In this document: in pieces, positions 15,977 to 25,061 of the stretch
Layout of the letters: each line of letters begins with the position of its first letter
Position numbering within the stretch: the stretch's first letter is position 1
Assembly (NCBI GenBank): GCA_017500935.1
Contig: JAFVXW010000016.1
Location: forward strand, 1 to 64,000
DNA length: 64,000 nt
Reading direction: 5' to 3'
Source of the DNA: Lachnospiraceae bacterium
GTDB taxonomy: Bacteria > Bacillota > Clostridia > Lachnospirales > Lachnospiraceae
Made by a program: the position numbers and the translations under genes
Notes under the pieces: generated by a model
Databases searched by the model: none
What the model was told of the DNA's origin: nothing
What the model saw: the letters and a program-made list of their open reading frames with translations, nothing else

Positions 15977-17140
15977 ATGAAACAGCAGCTTTTGGCAAAA
16001 TTTGGAGAGATTTTCGGCGGCACAGAAGGCGCAAAGGTATATTTTGCTCCCGGCCGTGTGAATCTGATCGGTGAACATACGGACTATAACGGCGGACATG
16101 TTTTTCCCAGCGCGCTGACCATCGGTACATACGGCGTTGCAAGAAAGAGAGAGGACAAGGTTCTTCGTTTTTATTCCTTGAATTTTGAACAGCTTGGTGT
16201 GATCGAGTCCACCGTGGAAGGCTTAAAGCCTGAAAAGGAAGCTGACTGGACCAACTATCCCAAGGGTGTTATGTGGGCATTTGGCTTAAGAGGCATGGAA
16301 GTGACCAACGGTATGGATCTGCTTTTATTCGGCAACATTCCCAACGGCTCCGGTCTGTCCTCCTCTGCATCTGTTGAAGTGCTGACAGGCTCCATCCTGC
16401 GCGATATGTACGGCTTTGAAGTGTCCAATCAGGATCTGGCGCTGATCGGCCAGTATTCCGAGAACAACTTCAACGGTGTAAACTGCGGTATCATGGACCA
16501 GTTTGCCATCGCTATGGGCAAAAAGGACAATGCGATCTTCCTTGACACTGCAACTTTACAGTTTGAATATGCACCTATTGTGCTGGAAGGTGCAAAGATC
16601 GTGATCTCCTACAGCAACAAAAAGCGCGGACTGGGCGATTCCAAGTACAACGAAAGAAGAAGCGAATGTGAAACCGCACTGGCAGAACTGCAGAAGGTGA
16701 TCGACATCAAGACTCTGGGCGATCTGACCGAAGAAGAGTTTGAAGCAAACAAGGGCGCCATTGCCAGCGATATCCGCATCCAGCGCGCAAAACATGCTGT
16801 TTATGAAAACCAGCGTACCATGAAGGCGGTTGCAGCATTAAAGGCCAACAACATCACCCTGTTTGGCGAACTGATGAATGCTTCCCATGTTTCCCTGCGT
16901 GATGACTATGAAGTAACCGGTATCGAGCTGGATACCCTTGTAGAAGAAGCATGGAAGATCGACGGCGTGATCGGCTCCAGAATGACCGGCGCAGGCTTTG
17001 GCGGCTGTACCGTAAGCATCGTAAAAGACGAAGCGATCGAGACTTTCAAAGAGCAGGTCGGCAAGGCTTATCTGGAAAAGATCGGCTACGCGGCTGATTT
17101 CTATGTGGTAGAGATCGGTGACGGCCCTGTGATCCTGTAA
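15977..17140 (+). CDS. galK: Galactokinase
   Basis: A 387-residue GHMP-family kinase that phosphorylates galactose to galactose-1-phosphate in the Leloir pathway. The N-terminal galactose-binding signature GRVNLIGEHTDYNGG spans 26-40, the ATP-binding motif PNGSGLSSSAS spans 122-132 and the third motif MTGAGFGGC lies near residue 340. Length matches the family. GGAGGATAAGGT precedes the ATG. It heads a two-gene operon with galT, joined by a 79-base spacer containing a bulged hairpin. No galE (epimerase) is in the window. Confidence 0.97.
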   Translation: MKQQLLAKFGEIFGGTEGAKVYFAPGRVNLIGEHTDYNGGHVFPSALTIGTYGVARKREDKVLRFYSLNFEQLGVIESTVEGLKPEKEADWTNYPKGVMWAFGLRGMEVTNGMDLLLFGNIPNGSGLSSSASVEVLTGSILRDMYGFEVSNQDLALIGQYSENNFNGVNCGIMDQFAIAMGKKDNAIFLDTATLQFEYAPIVLEGAKIVISYSNKKRGLGDSKYNERRSECETALAELQKVIDIKTLGDLTEEEFEANKGAIASDIRIQRAKHAVYENQRTMKAVAALKANNITLFGELMNASHVSLRDDYEVTGIELDTLVEEAWKIDGVIGSRMTGAGFGGCTVSIVKDEAIETFKEQVGKAYLEKIGYAADFYVVEIGDGPVIL

Positions 17141-17164
17141 AAAGAAAGAAAAAAGACAGAACAT

Positions 17165-17198
17165 AGCACGGACTGATGCGCTGCATCAGTCCTGTGCT
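17165..17198 (+). other. Intercistronic hairpin between galK and galT
   Basis: A 14-bp stem with a single bulged base and no T-run; it lies just upstream of the galT ribosome site GAGGGAGG. It is likely an mRNA stability or processing element rather than a terminator. Confidence 0.6.
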
Positions 17199-17219
17199 TT
17201 CGAGGGAGGATATAGAAAC

Positions 17220-18761
17220 ATGATTCAGGAAAGAATCCGTGACCTGCTTGCGTATGGCCGTTATACCGGTCTGGTGGCTGCGGAAGATGAGATTTATACA
17301 GCAAACCGCCTGCTTGAGCTGTTTGGACTGGACGAATATGAGTATGATTTTGGTGAAAACGCCGGCGCGGATGAAGAAGGCGCTGCCCGCGATGCGCGCG
17401 AGGCAGAGCTTGTGGCGATGCTGCCTGCGATCCTGACCGATATGATGGACTATGCGGTGGCTGAGGGCATTATGAAGGAAGACAGCATTACCCACCGTGA
17501 TCTGTTTGACACAAAGATCATGAGCTGTCTGGTGGCACCTCCCAGCGATATTATCCGTACTTTTAATGCGCTGTATACAGAGTCTGCAGAGAAGGCAACC
17601 GACTATTTTTATAAATTCAGTCAGGATACCGATTATATCAGACGTTACCGTGTCTGCCGCGATGAAAAATGGCTGGCACCCACAGAATACGGCGATCTGG
17701 ATATCACTATCAACCTTTCCAAGCCGGAAAAGGACCCCAAAGCCATTGCAGCGGCAAAACTGGCAAAACAGAGCGGTTATCCCAAATGCCTGCTCTGCGT
17801 GGAAAACGAAGGCTATGCAGGCCGTGTGAACCATCCTGCAAGACAAAATCACCGCATCATCCCCATCACCATCAACAACAGCAAATGGGGACTGCAGTAT
17901 TCTCCCTATGTTTACTACAACGAGCACTGCATCGTGTTCAACAGCGCGCATACACCCATGAAGATCGATCACAGTGCATTTGTAAAGCTCTTTGATTTTG
18001 TAAAACAGTTCCCGCATTACATGTTGGGCTCCAACGCGGATCTTCCCATCGTAGGCGGCTCCATTTTAAGCCATGACCATTTCCAGGGCGGCCGTTACGA
18101 GTTTGCCATGGCAAAAGCTCCTGTTGAGCGCACTTTCACCGTGGAAGGTTTTGAAGATGTGCAGGCCGGTATCGTCAAATGGCCCATGTCAGTCATCCGT
18201 ATCTGGGGACCTGACACAGACCGTCTGATCGCACTGGCAGACAAGATCCTGGATGCGTGGCGCGGATATACAGATGAAGATGCGTTTATCTTTGCCGAAA
18301 CGGACGGCGAGCCGCACAACACCATCACGCCCATTGCCAGAAAGCGCGGGGATAATTTTGAGATGGATCTGGTGCTGCGCAACAACATCACGACAGAAGA
18401 GCATCCCATGGGTGTATATCATCCCCATGCGAAGCTGCATCATATCAAAAAAGAAAACATCGGCCTGATCGAGGTTATGGGCTGTGCGATCCTGCCTGCC
18501 CGCTTAAAAACCGAGATGGCAGATTTGGAAAAGGCAATCCTTGCCGGTGCTGATATCCGTGCAGATGAAACACTGGAAAAACATGCCGACTGGGTGGAAG
18601 AATTCCTTCCCAAATATGAAAATGTGAATGCAGAGAATATTCACAGTATCGTACAAAAGGAAATCGGTCTGGTATTTAATGAAGTTCTGGAAGATGCAGG
18701 CGTGTACAAGCGCAATGCGGAAGGTCAGGCGGCATTTGACCGGTTCGTGAAGAGTCTGTAA
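17220..18761 (+). CDS. galT: Galactose-1-phosphate uridylyltransferase, class II
   Basis: A 513-residue enzyme that exchanges UMP between UDP-glucose and galactose-1-phosphate. It is the long Firmicute class II form, about 150 residues longer than the Escherichia coli enzyme. Recognisable blocks are HPARQNHRIIPI, YYNEHCIVFNSAHTPM and LSHDHFQGG, the last carrying the histidine residues of the nucleotidyl-transfer site. GGGAGG lies 10 bases before the ATG. It follows galK in the same operon, and a GC-rich hairpin at 18769-18790 follows the stop. Confidence 0.95.
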   Translation: MIQERIRDLLAYGRYTGLVAAEDEIYTANRLLELFGLDEYEYDFGENAGADEEGAARDAREAELVAMLPAILTDMMDYAVAEGIMKEDSITHRDLFDTKIMSCLVAPPSDIIRTFNALYTESAEKATDYFYKFSQDTDYIRRYRVCRDEKWLAPTEYGDLDITINLSKPEKDPKAIAAAKLAKQSGYPKCLLCVENEGYAGRVNHPARQNHRIIPITINNSKWGLQYSPYVYYNEHCIVFNSAHTPMKIDHSAFVKLFDFVKQFPHYMLGSNADLPIVGGSILSHDHFQGGRYEFAMAKAPVERTFTVEGFEDVQAGIVKWPMSVIRIWGPDTDRLIALADKILDAWRGYTDEDAFIFAETDGEPHNTITPIARKRGDNFEMDLVLRNNITTEEHPMGVYHPHAKLHHIKKENIGLIEVMGCAILPARLKTEMADLEKAILAGADIRADETLEKHADWVEEFLPKYENVNAENIHSIVQKEIGLVFNEVLEDAGVYKRNAEGQAAFDRFVKSL

Positions 18762-18768
18762 GAATATG

Positions 18769-18790
18769 GAGCGCGGCATAAGCCGCGCTT
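18769..18790 (+). terminator. Weak terminator after galT
   Basis: Seven-bp core stem GCGCGGC / GCCGCGC (18771-18777 with 18782-18788) and a four-base loop, followed by TTCTTAAAT only, so termination is probably incomplete. Confidence 0.55.
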
Positions 18791-18816
18791 CTTAAATATA
18801 AAAGGCGGTTAAATAA

Positions 18817-20685
18817 ATGAAGTTTTTACTGACAGCACTGAATGCAAAATATATCCACTCCAATCCCGCGCTCTACAGTCTGCGGGCTTATGCCGTACGG
18901 CAGGATGAGCTGGCGGCGCAGGATGTGGAAATCGCAGAGTACACCATCAATCAGTCGGTTGAGAATATCGCGGCTTCCATTTATGAAAAAAAGCCCGATG
19001 TGATCGCCATTTCCTGTTATATCTGGAACTGGCGCATGGTACAGGAACTGATCACAATTCTGGGTGTGATTCTGCCGGATGTGCCCTTATGGCTGGGCGG
19101 ACCGGAGGTCTCTTTTCATACAGAAGAGATTCTGGCGGCATATCCGCAGCTTACCGGCGTGATGACGGGAGAAGGGGAATTGACCTTTTTTGAATTGCTG
19201 GAATATTACAGAGAGCAGTATTTGGCAGATGGGGGCTGCGGCGAAAATGGATACGGCAGCAGGAAATCAAATACTTCGGCAAATCTGCATCAAATCGCCG
19301 GAATCGTGTACAGAGACCCGGAAAACAAGAGAATTTGCCGCAGTGCAGACAGAGAGCTGACAGATATCAGTACCCTGCCTTTTTTCTATGAGGATATGGC
19401 AGATTTTGAAAACCGCATTGTCTATTATGAATCCAGCCGCGGCTGTCCTTACCGCTGCAGTTACTGTCTTTCTTCCATCGATAAGAAAGTGCGTCTGCGG
19501 GGTCTGGAGCTGGTAAAAAAGGAGCTGCAGTTTTTCCTGGATCATAAGGTGGCACAGGTGAAATTTATTGACAGAACCTTTAACTGCGATCACGAACATG
19601 CGCTGGCGGTCTGGCGTTATATCAGAGAGCATGACAACGGCGTGACCAATTTTCATTTTGAAGTGGCAGCAGGGATTCTGACGGAGGAAGAACTGAAAGA
19701 ACTGGCGCAGATGCGTGCCGGTCTTGTGCAGCTGGAGATCGGTGTGCAGACCACCAATCTGCAGACCTTAAAGGAGATCCGCAGATACGAAGATCTGGAT
19801 AAGCTTCAGAATGTGACTGCCCGTTTAAAAGCAGGCGGCAATATTCATGTCCATCTGGATTTAATAGCCGGACTGCCCTTTGAGGATCTGGAAAGCTTTC
19901 AAAACTCTTTTAATGATGTATACCGTATGCGTCCCAGCCAGCTGCAGCTTGGTTTTTTAAAGGTGCTGAAAGGCTCCCATATGGAGGAGATGGCACAAGA
20001 ATACGGGTTGGTTTACCGGCAGGAGCCGCCTTATGAGGTGCTGTATACCAACTGGATCTCTTACAGTCAGCTGCGCCTGTTAAAAGGCGTGGAGGAAATG
20101 GTGGAGCTGTTTTACAACAGCGGTCAGTTTACCCATACGATTCCGGTGCTGGAAACCTGTTTTAAGGCTCCTTTTGACCTGTATGAGGCACTGGCTGCGT
20201 TTTATAAGGAAAACGGCTATGCGGTCAGTCAGCCTTCCAGAATGGAAAAATACCGCGTTTTGCTGGCCTTTGCAATGCAGACCGATGGCAGCAGGGAATC
20301 CCTGTGGAAGGAACTTCTTACCTATGATTTGTATCTGCGGGAAAACTGCAAGAGCAGACCGGAATTTGCGGCCAGTCAGGAAGCGTATAAGGCATGGATA
20401 CAGGCTTTTTATCAAAAAGAAGAGCAGGAAAGACAGTTTCTGGACGGATATGAGTCATACGATTCCCGTCAGCTGCAGCGCATGACCCATATGGAAGTAT
20501 TTGGGTGGCCGGTGCATCTGCCGGCACAGGAGCTGCTTGAGTTTGAAGCATCTGCCGGCCAAAGCATGGCAGAAGACGGTTGTACGGCTGTATTATTTGA
20601 TTATCAGAAACGCAGCCCTCTTGACGGCAATGCGGCGGTATATCCCTTTGCAGTTACAAAGGCAGACAGGAGGAAGCAGCAGTGA
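18817..20685 (+). CDS. B12-binding radical SAM protein (DUF4080 type)
   Basis: A 622-residue protein of the cobalamin-dependent radical SAM class. An N-terminal B12-binding Rossmann-like domain (about 1-140; MKFLLTALNAKYIHSNPALYS, then WLGGPEVSFHTEE) precedes the radical SAM domain with the [4Fe-4S] cluster motif C210-x3-C214-x2-C217. The C-terminal part (about 430-620) matches the DUF4080 region of clostridial proteins of unknown substrate. It overlaps the next gene by four bases (GTGA), implying translational coupling to the exonuclease. It is not a glycyl radical activase: those are smaller and lack the B12 domain. Confidence 0.9.
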   Translation: MKFLLTALNAKYIHSNPALYSLRAYAVRQDELAAQDVEIAEYTINQSVENIAASIYEKKPDVIAISCYIWNWRMVQELITILGVILPDVPLWLGGPEVSFHTEEILAAYPQLTGVMTGEGELTFFELLEYYREQYLADGGCGENGYGSRKSNTSANLHQIAGIVYRDPENKRICRSADRELTDISTLPFFYEDMADFENRIVYYESSRGCPYRCSYCLSSIDKKVRLRGLELVKKELQFFLDHKVAQVKFIDRTFNCDHEHALAVWRYIREHDNGVTNFHFEVAAGILTEEELKELAQMRAGLVQLEIGVQTTNLQTLKEIRRYEDLDKLQNVTARLKAGGNIHVHLDLIAGLPFEDLESFQNSFNDVYRMRPSQLQLGFLKVLKGSHMEEMAQEYGLVYRQEPPYEVLYTNWISYSQLRLLKGVEEMVELFYNSGQFTHTIPVLETCFKAPFDLYEALAAFYKENGYAVSQPSRMEKYRVLLAFAMQTDGSRESLWKELLTYDLYLRENCKSRPEFAASQEAYKAWIQAFYQKEEQERQFLDGYESYDSRQLQRMTHMEVFGWPVHLPAQELLEFEASAGQSMAEDGCTAVLFDYQKRSPLDGNAAVYPFAVTKADRRKQQ

Positions 20686-21461
20686 ATACACCTGTAAAAG
20701 ACTATATTTGTGTGGATCTGGAGACAACAGGTCTGAATCCCAAAATGGACCGGATCATTGAGATCGGGGCAGTCAGAGTCCAAAACGGTGTGATCACAGA
20801 CACTTTTTCGGAGTTTGTATATCCGGGGCGGAAGCTGGAAGAAAAAATTACAGAGCTGACCGGAATCAGGGACTGCGATCTGGAGGGAAAGCCGATGATT
20901 GAAGAGGTGCTGCCGCGGTTTCTTGCCTTTGCAGAAGAACTGCCGCTTTTGGGGCACAGTGTTTTGTTTGATTATTCTTTTTTGAAAAGGGCGGCCGTCA
21001 ATCAGAGGCTTACCTTTGAAAGAAAAGGGGTCGATACTTTAAAGATTGCCAGAAAATATCTGCAGGAACTGCCAAGCAGAAATCTGGGGGCGCTGTGTGC
21101 CTATTATCAGATCCCGCATCATGCGCACAGGGCATTGGAGGATGCAAAGGCGACGCATTTGTTATACGGGGAGTTATGCAGGCAGTTCTGCCCGCAATTT
21201 TGCCCGCAGTTCTGCCCACCAAACAGTCCGGCAGACAATGCCGGTCTGCTGGATTTTGTGCCGCAGATACTCAGCTATCAGGTCAAGCGAGAAGGGCCCG
21301 CCACACCGGCACAGAAGGAGAGGCTGAAAAAAATGCTGAAGCAGTATGACATCACCCCGGATTATGAGGTGGACTGGCTGACCAAAAATGAGGCCAGCAG
21401 AAAGATCGATAAGCTGATGGCGGAATGTGGAATACCCGGGAAAATGCCGAAATGCAACTGA
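20682..21461 (+). CDS. DnaQ-like 3'-5' exonuclease
   Basis: A 259-residue DEDDh exonuclease related to the PolC proofreading domain. ExoI is D12-L-E14 in VDLETTGLNP, ExoII is GHSVLFDYSFLKRA and ExoIII is HRALEDAKAT, with the H and D at the usual spacing. Between the nuclease domain and a small C-terminal helical domain (about 205-255) is a triple QFCP repeat encoded by three 12-base tandem units at 21183-21218. The start is GTG, preceded by AGGAGG and overlapping the stop of the radical SAM gene. It probably acts in DNA repair or RNA/DNA trimming. Confidence 0.9.
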   Translation: MNTPVKDYICVDLETTGLNPKMDRIIEIGAVRVQNGVITDTFSEFVYPGRKLEEKITELTGIRDCDLEGKPMIEEVLPRFLAFAEELPLLGHSVLFDYSFLKRAAVNQRLTFERKGVDTLKIARKYLQELPSRNLGALCAYYQIPHHAHRALEDAKATHLLYGELCRQFCPQFCPQFCPPNSPADNAGLLDFVPQILSYQVKREGPATPAQKERLKKMLKQYDITPDYEVDWLTKNEASRKIDKLMAECGIPGKMPKCN

Positions 21462-21592
21462 AGGCTGATACAGTACAGCTGGTTTTTGGCAGAATATCTC
21501 ATTTTTCGCAAGCTTGCCAAAACGGAAAATCTGCTATATAATCTTTGGATAGATAATGGCGTATTTTGAACAGTTTAAGAAAGGGGTACATT

Positions 21593-21694
21593 ATGTTTCG
21601 GTTCAACAAAAAAAGCAGAAAGATTTTTTCTTCTGTCCTGATCATTATTTTGATTCTCGCAATGGTAGTACCGACACTGCTGTCTTTTTTATAA
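21593..21694 (+). CDS. 33-residue membrane peptide, Prli42-like candidate
   Basis: A short open frame with a good ribosome site (AAGGGG, about 8 bases before the ATG) encodes a basic N-terminus (FRFNKKSRK) and one hydrophobic helix (about 12-33), ending SFL. This plan, size and the phrase LAMVVPTLL resemble the tiny Firmicute membrane protein Prli42, which anchors the stressosome in Listeria, and similar clostridial peptides. It fills most of the 304-base gap between the exonuclease and VanW genes. The resemblance is a judgement from pattern only; no stressosome genes are in the window. Confidence 0.6.
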   Translation: MFRFNKKSRKIFSSVLIIILILAMVVPTLLSFL

Positions 21695-21765
21695 GCGTGT
21701 TTGCGTAAAGTCCCAGTCTGTATAACAGCAGGCGGGCAGCAGGGAGTTTTGAGGAATTGATATTT

Positions 21766-23307
21766 ATGAAAAAAAAGTGGACAGCATTGGTTTTGACGGT
21801 ATGTATGATGTGTTTTGCGCTTCTGTTTCTGAACGGAAACTGCCTGCAGAGTCAGGCGGCTTTGGGAGAACGGATTCAGAACGGCGTTTTTGCGGACAGT
21901 GTAGATCTGTCAGGAATGACGCAGCAGGAAGCACGGTCTGCAGTGGAAGCGTATGTGGGAGAACTTGCTGGAAAGCATGTTACGCTGGTTTCTGAAAGCG
22001 GTGGAGAGATTACCGCGACAATGGGAGAGCTGGGACTGACATGGGTTAATACAGAGCTTATCAGCGAGGCGGCTTCTCTTGGAAAATCCGGAAATATTGT
22101 TGTGCGCTACAAAGCACTGCAGGATCTGGAACATCGGGGGGCGCAGCTGAAGGTGCAGCTGGATTTTGACCGGGATGCGATCAGGGCGCTTTTAGCAGAA
22201 TGCGGCAGACGCTTTAATATGGAAGCTGTTGAAGCCGGACTTTCCAGGGAAAACGGCGTTTTTGCCGTGACCGAAGGACAGACAGGGTATCTGGTGGATG
22301 AGGAAACGACGACCACGCTGCTTTATCAGTTTCTGGTGGCGGAATGGGAAGGCGTGGATGAGCGGATCGCGCTGATCATGCAGGTGGATGAACCGCGCGG
22401 AAAGACAGAGGAACTGCTGCTTGTAAAGGATGTTCTGGGAAGCTTTACCACCAGCTATACTTCCTCGGGAGCCTCCAGAAGCAAAAATGTGGCAAACGGA
22501 TGTCAGCTTGTCAACGGCACAACCATATATCCGGGAGAGACCTTTTCTTTTTATGATGCGGTGAAGCCTTTTTCAGAGGAAAACGGCTATTATATGGCAG
22601 GCTCTTATCTGCGCGGTCAGGTTGTGGATAGTCTTGGAGGAGGTATCTGTCAGGTATCGACCACTCTGTACAATGCGGTTTTAAAGGCAGAGCTGGAAGT
22701 GGCTGAACGACACAATCATTCCATGATCGTCAATTATGTGGACCCTTCCGCGGATGCGGCGATCGCAGAATCGGCGGGAAAAGATTTTAAGTTTGTCAAC
22801 AATCTGGATCATCCCATTTATATTGAAGGTTTTACCAAGGACAAAAAGATCACCTTTAATATCTACGGTGTGGAAACACGCCCGGCAGACAGAACCGTAA
22901 CCTATGAAAGCGTGGTTTTAGAGAAAAAAGAGCCGGAGTCTGACCAGATCATTGCAGACCCTGCACAGCCGGTGGGATATATTACGGTAAGCAGTGCTCA
23001 TATCGGTTACAAGGCAGAATTATATAAAGTGGTAAAAGAAAACGGGCAGCTGATATCACGTGAGCTGGTCAACAAAAGCAATTATGCGGTCAGCCCCAGA
23101 ACAGCTACGGTGGGAACGGCAACCTCGGATCCCAATGTGCTGGCAGAGATCAATGCGGCCATTGCTTCCAACAGTATCGATATTGTGAAGCAGACGATCG
23201 CCAATATCAAAGTGGTACAGGATGCCTTAAATGCCCTTACGCCTGAGGAACAGGCAGCGATCGCGGCAGCACAGCAGGCGGCACAGGATGCGGCAGCAGG
23301 CAACTGA
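21766..23307 (+). CDS. VanW/G5-domain cell-envelope protein
   Basis: A 513-residue exported or membrane-anchored protein. Residues 1-35 are a signal peptide or anchor (MKKKWTALVLTVCMMCFALLF). A peptidoglycan-binding-4-like region covers about 40-215. The VanW domain follows (about 225-365), with the typical blocks NGTTIYPGETFSFYD and GGGICQVSTTLYNAV. A G5-like region covers about 370-460, and the tail is alanine- and glutamine-rich. VanW proteins are common in Firmicutes, and despite the name they do not by themselves indicate vancomycin resistance; no van operon is present. GAGGAATTG precedes the ATG at 21766. Confidence 0.92.
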   Translation: MKKKWTALVLTVCMMCFALLFLNGNCLQSQAALGERIQNGVFADSVDLSGMTQQEARSAVEAYVGELAGKHVTLVSESGGEITATMGELGLTWVNTELISEAASLGKSGNIVVRYKALQDLEHRGAQLKVQLDFDRDAIRALLAECGRRFNMEAVEAGLSRENGVFAVTEGQTGYLVDEETTTTLLYQFLVAEWEGVDERIALIMQVDEPRGKTEELLLVKDVLGSFTTSYTSSGASRSKNVANGCQLVNGTTIYPGETFSFYDAVKPFSEENGYYMAGSYLRGQVVDSLGGGICQVSTTLYNAVLKAELEVAERHNHSMIVNYVDPSADAAIAESAGKDFKFVNNLDHPIYIEGFTKDKKITFNIYGVETRPADRTVTYESVVLEKKEPESDQIIADPAQPVGYITVSSAHIGYKAELYKVVKENGQLISRELVNKSNYAVSPRTATVGTATSDPNVLAEINAAIASNSIDIVKQTIANIKVVQDALNALTPEEQAAIAAAQQAAQDAAAGN

Positions 23308-23412
23308 TCCTTGGCGTATCGGTTGACAGGAAACTGGCAGGAATGGCAGCTGCTGAAAAGCGGTTACGGGAATGTAAACCCGGTGGCTGCCGGAATTTAA
23401 ACGGAGTAGTGT

Positions 23413-24504
23413 ATGAAAACAGGAAAACTTTCGGATGCGGTATACGGACGCAGTGTCCGCAAAAAATTGAAAAAGTTACCTGAAACGATCCTTCATGGCG
23501 CAGCTGGAGATGACTGCGCCATGTTTTCGTTGGGTGACAGTTCCATAGCGGGTGGAACTGCGGTCATTACAAAACAGATTCTTTACGGAGGTGCGCACTG
23601 CGGCAGATACGGTGTTTATGCAGCCTGCAATCAGGCGGCAGTATCCGGTATTTTGGTATCTGCGGTACTGCTTTCGCTGATGCTGCCCAAAGAAGCACCG
23701 GAAAGTCTTTTGCAGCAGATCGTTGAGGACGCACAGAAGGCAGGAGAAGAATGCGGTGTGCCTGTGGCAGATGTAAATGCATCGGTTACAGAGCTTGTGA
23801 CACGGCCGGTGGTTACGGTAACGGCGCTTGGAACTGCGGCAGTGGGAATGGCAGTTGGAAGGACAGCGGCAGAAATGGCGTCAGCGGGGGCTGCAGGAAT
23901 GGGAACTGCGGCATCTGCAAAGGGCGACAAGAAAAAGGTTCGCCCCGGCATGGATGTAGTCATGACCAAATGGGCTGGTCTGGAAGGCAGTGCGATTCTG
24001 GCAGATGTGTGTCGGGAAAATCTGCTGACACGATACCCGGCTTATCTGGTGGACGATGCGGCGGAATTTGACAAGTGGTTATCTGTGTCGGCTGACATGC
24101 AGGTCATTCTGGAGGCACAGCAGACATATGGTTTGGAAATCGGCAGCATATGCGCTGCCGGAGAGAGCGGTATTTTCAGGGCGCTCTGGACACTGGCGGC
24201 ACAGGCCGGCGCCGGTGTGGAAGTGCAGTTAAAAAAGATCCCGATCCGGCAGGAAACAGTGGAAATCTGCAATCATCTGGACTTAAATCCCTACGAGCTG
24301 GTATCAGGCGGAAGTCTGCTTCTGATCGCAGCGCAGGGAGAAGCACTGGTGCAGGAGCTGAACAAAGCAGGTATTGCCGCTGCAGTGATCGGAAATGTTA
24401 CGGATAACAATGACAGAGTTATTGTAAATGGCGAAGAAAGACGTTTTCTGGAGCCTGCAAAGGCAGATGAGATTTTTAAGGTGACAGAACAGACAGGCTG
24501 CTGA
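23413..24504 (+). CDS. AIR-synthase-related protein (PurM/HypE-like)
   Basis: A 363-residue protein of the ATP-dependent AIR synthase-related superfamily (PurM, HypE, ThiL, SelD). Visible features are the glycine- and alanine-rich nucleotide-binding half (GAAGDDCAM near residue 30; PGMDVVMTKWAGLEGSA near 178-194) and a C-terminal domain with NPYELVSGGSLLLIA. It lacks hydrogenase or thiamine neighbours, so its reaction is unknown. Proteins of this type occur widely in Lachnospiraceae. The low-complexity insert GMAVGRTAAEMASAGAAGMGT near 145-165 is unusual. It is followed after 38 bases by trmL. Confidence 0.8.
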   Translation: MKTGKLSDAVYGRSVRKKLKKLPETILHGAAGDDCAMFSLGDSSIAGGTAVITKQILYGGAHCGRYGVYAACNQAAVSGILVSAVLLSLMLPKEAPESLLQQIVEDAQKAGEECGVPVADVNASVTELVTRPVVTVTALGTAAVGMAVGRTAAEMASAGAAGMGTAASAKGDKKKVRPGMDVVMTKWAGLEGSAILADVCRENLLTRYPAYLVDDAAEFDKWLSVSADMQVILEAQQTYGLEIGSICAAGESGIFRALWTLAAQAGAGVEVQLKKIPIRQETVEICNHLDLNPYELVSGGSLLLIAAQGEALVQELNKAGIAAAVIGNVTDNNDRVIVNGEERRFLEPAKADEIFKVTEQTGC

Positions 24505-24542
24505 TGTTTTTTGCATGCGCAGCTTTTGTATGGGAGGAAGTT

Positions 24543-25049
24543 ATGATAAATATTGTACTGCATCAGCCGGAAATTCCGCAGAACACCGGTAATATCGGAC
24601 GTTCCTGCGTGGCGACAGGGGCAGTCCTGCATCTGATCGAGCCGCTGGGATTTTCCCTGAGTGAAAAACAGTTAAAAAGAGCCGGTATGGATTACTGGCA
24701 GTATCTGGATGTGCGCAGATATATGAATTTTGAAGAGTTTCTGGAAAAGAATCCGGCGTTGGGTAATGGTGCGAAGCTGTGGATGGCAACCACAAAAGCG
24801 CATCATGTTTACAGTGATGTGCAGATCGGGCCGGATGATTATATTATGTTTGGAAAAGAAAGTGCCGGCATTCCGGAGGAGATTCTGGTGGATTATGAAG
24901 ACACCTGTATCCGGATTCCGATGCTGGATCAGATCCGTTCCCTGAATCTGTCCAATTCTGTGGCGATCGTGCTGTATGAGGCATTGCGGCAGAATGGATT
25001 TCCGGGGCTGCAGGAGAACGGAGAGCTGCACAGACTGCAGTGGAAATAA
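24543..25049 (+). CDS. trmL: tRNA (cytidine/uridine-34 2'-O)-methyltransferase
   Basis: A 168-residue SPOUT methyltransferase that 2'-O-methylates the wobble base of leucine tRNAs. Family blocks are present: INIVLHQPEIPQNTGNIGR at the N-terminus, LHLIEPLGF, and the knot region IMFGKESAGIPEEIL followed by IPMLDQIRSLNLSNSVAIV. Length is typical. GGGAGGAAGTT decides the ATG at 24543. The following VOC gene begins 12 bases after the stop, so both are one operon. Confidence 0.95.
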   Translation: MINIVLHQPEIPQNTGNIGRSCVATGAVLHLIEPLGFSLSEKQLKRAGMDYWQYLDVRRYMNFEEFLEKNPALGNGAKLWMATTKAHHVYSDVQIGPDDYIMFGKESAGIPEEILVDYEDTCIRIPMLDQIRSLNLSNSVAIVLYEALRQNGFPGLQENGELHRLQWK

Positions 25050-25061
25050 CAGGAGGTTGTT

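Noticed and set aside
18817..20685. Radical SAM protein as the activase of the glycyl radical enzyme
   Set aside because: It has an N-terminal B12 domain and a DUF4080 tail, is more than twice the length of activases and is 13 kb away.
21766..23307. Vancomycin resistance determinant
   Set aside because: VanW domains are widespread in Firmicutes envelope proteins, and no vanH/A/X or ligase gene is present.
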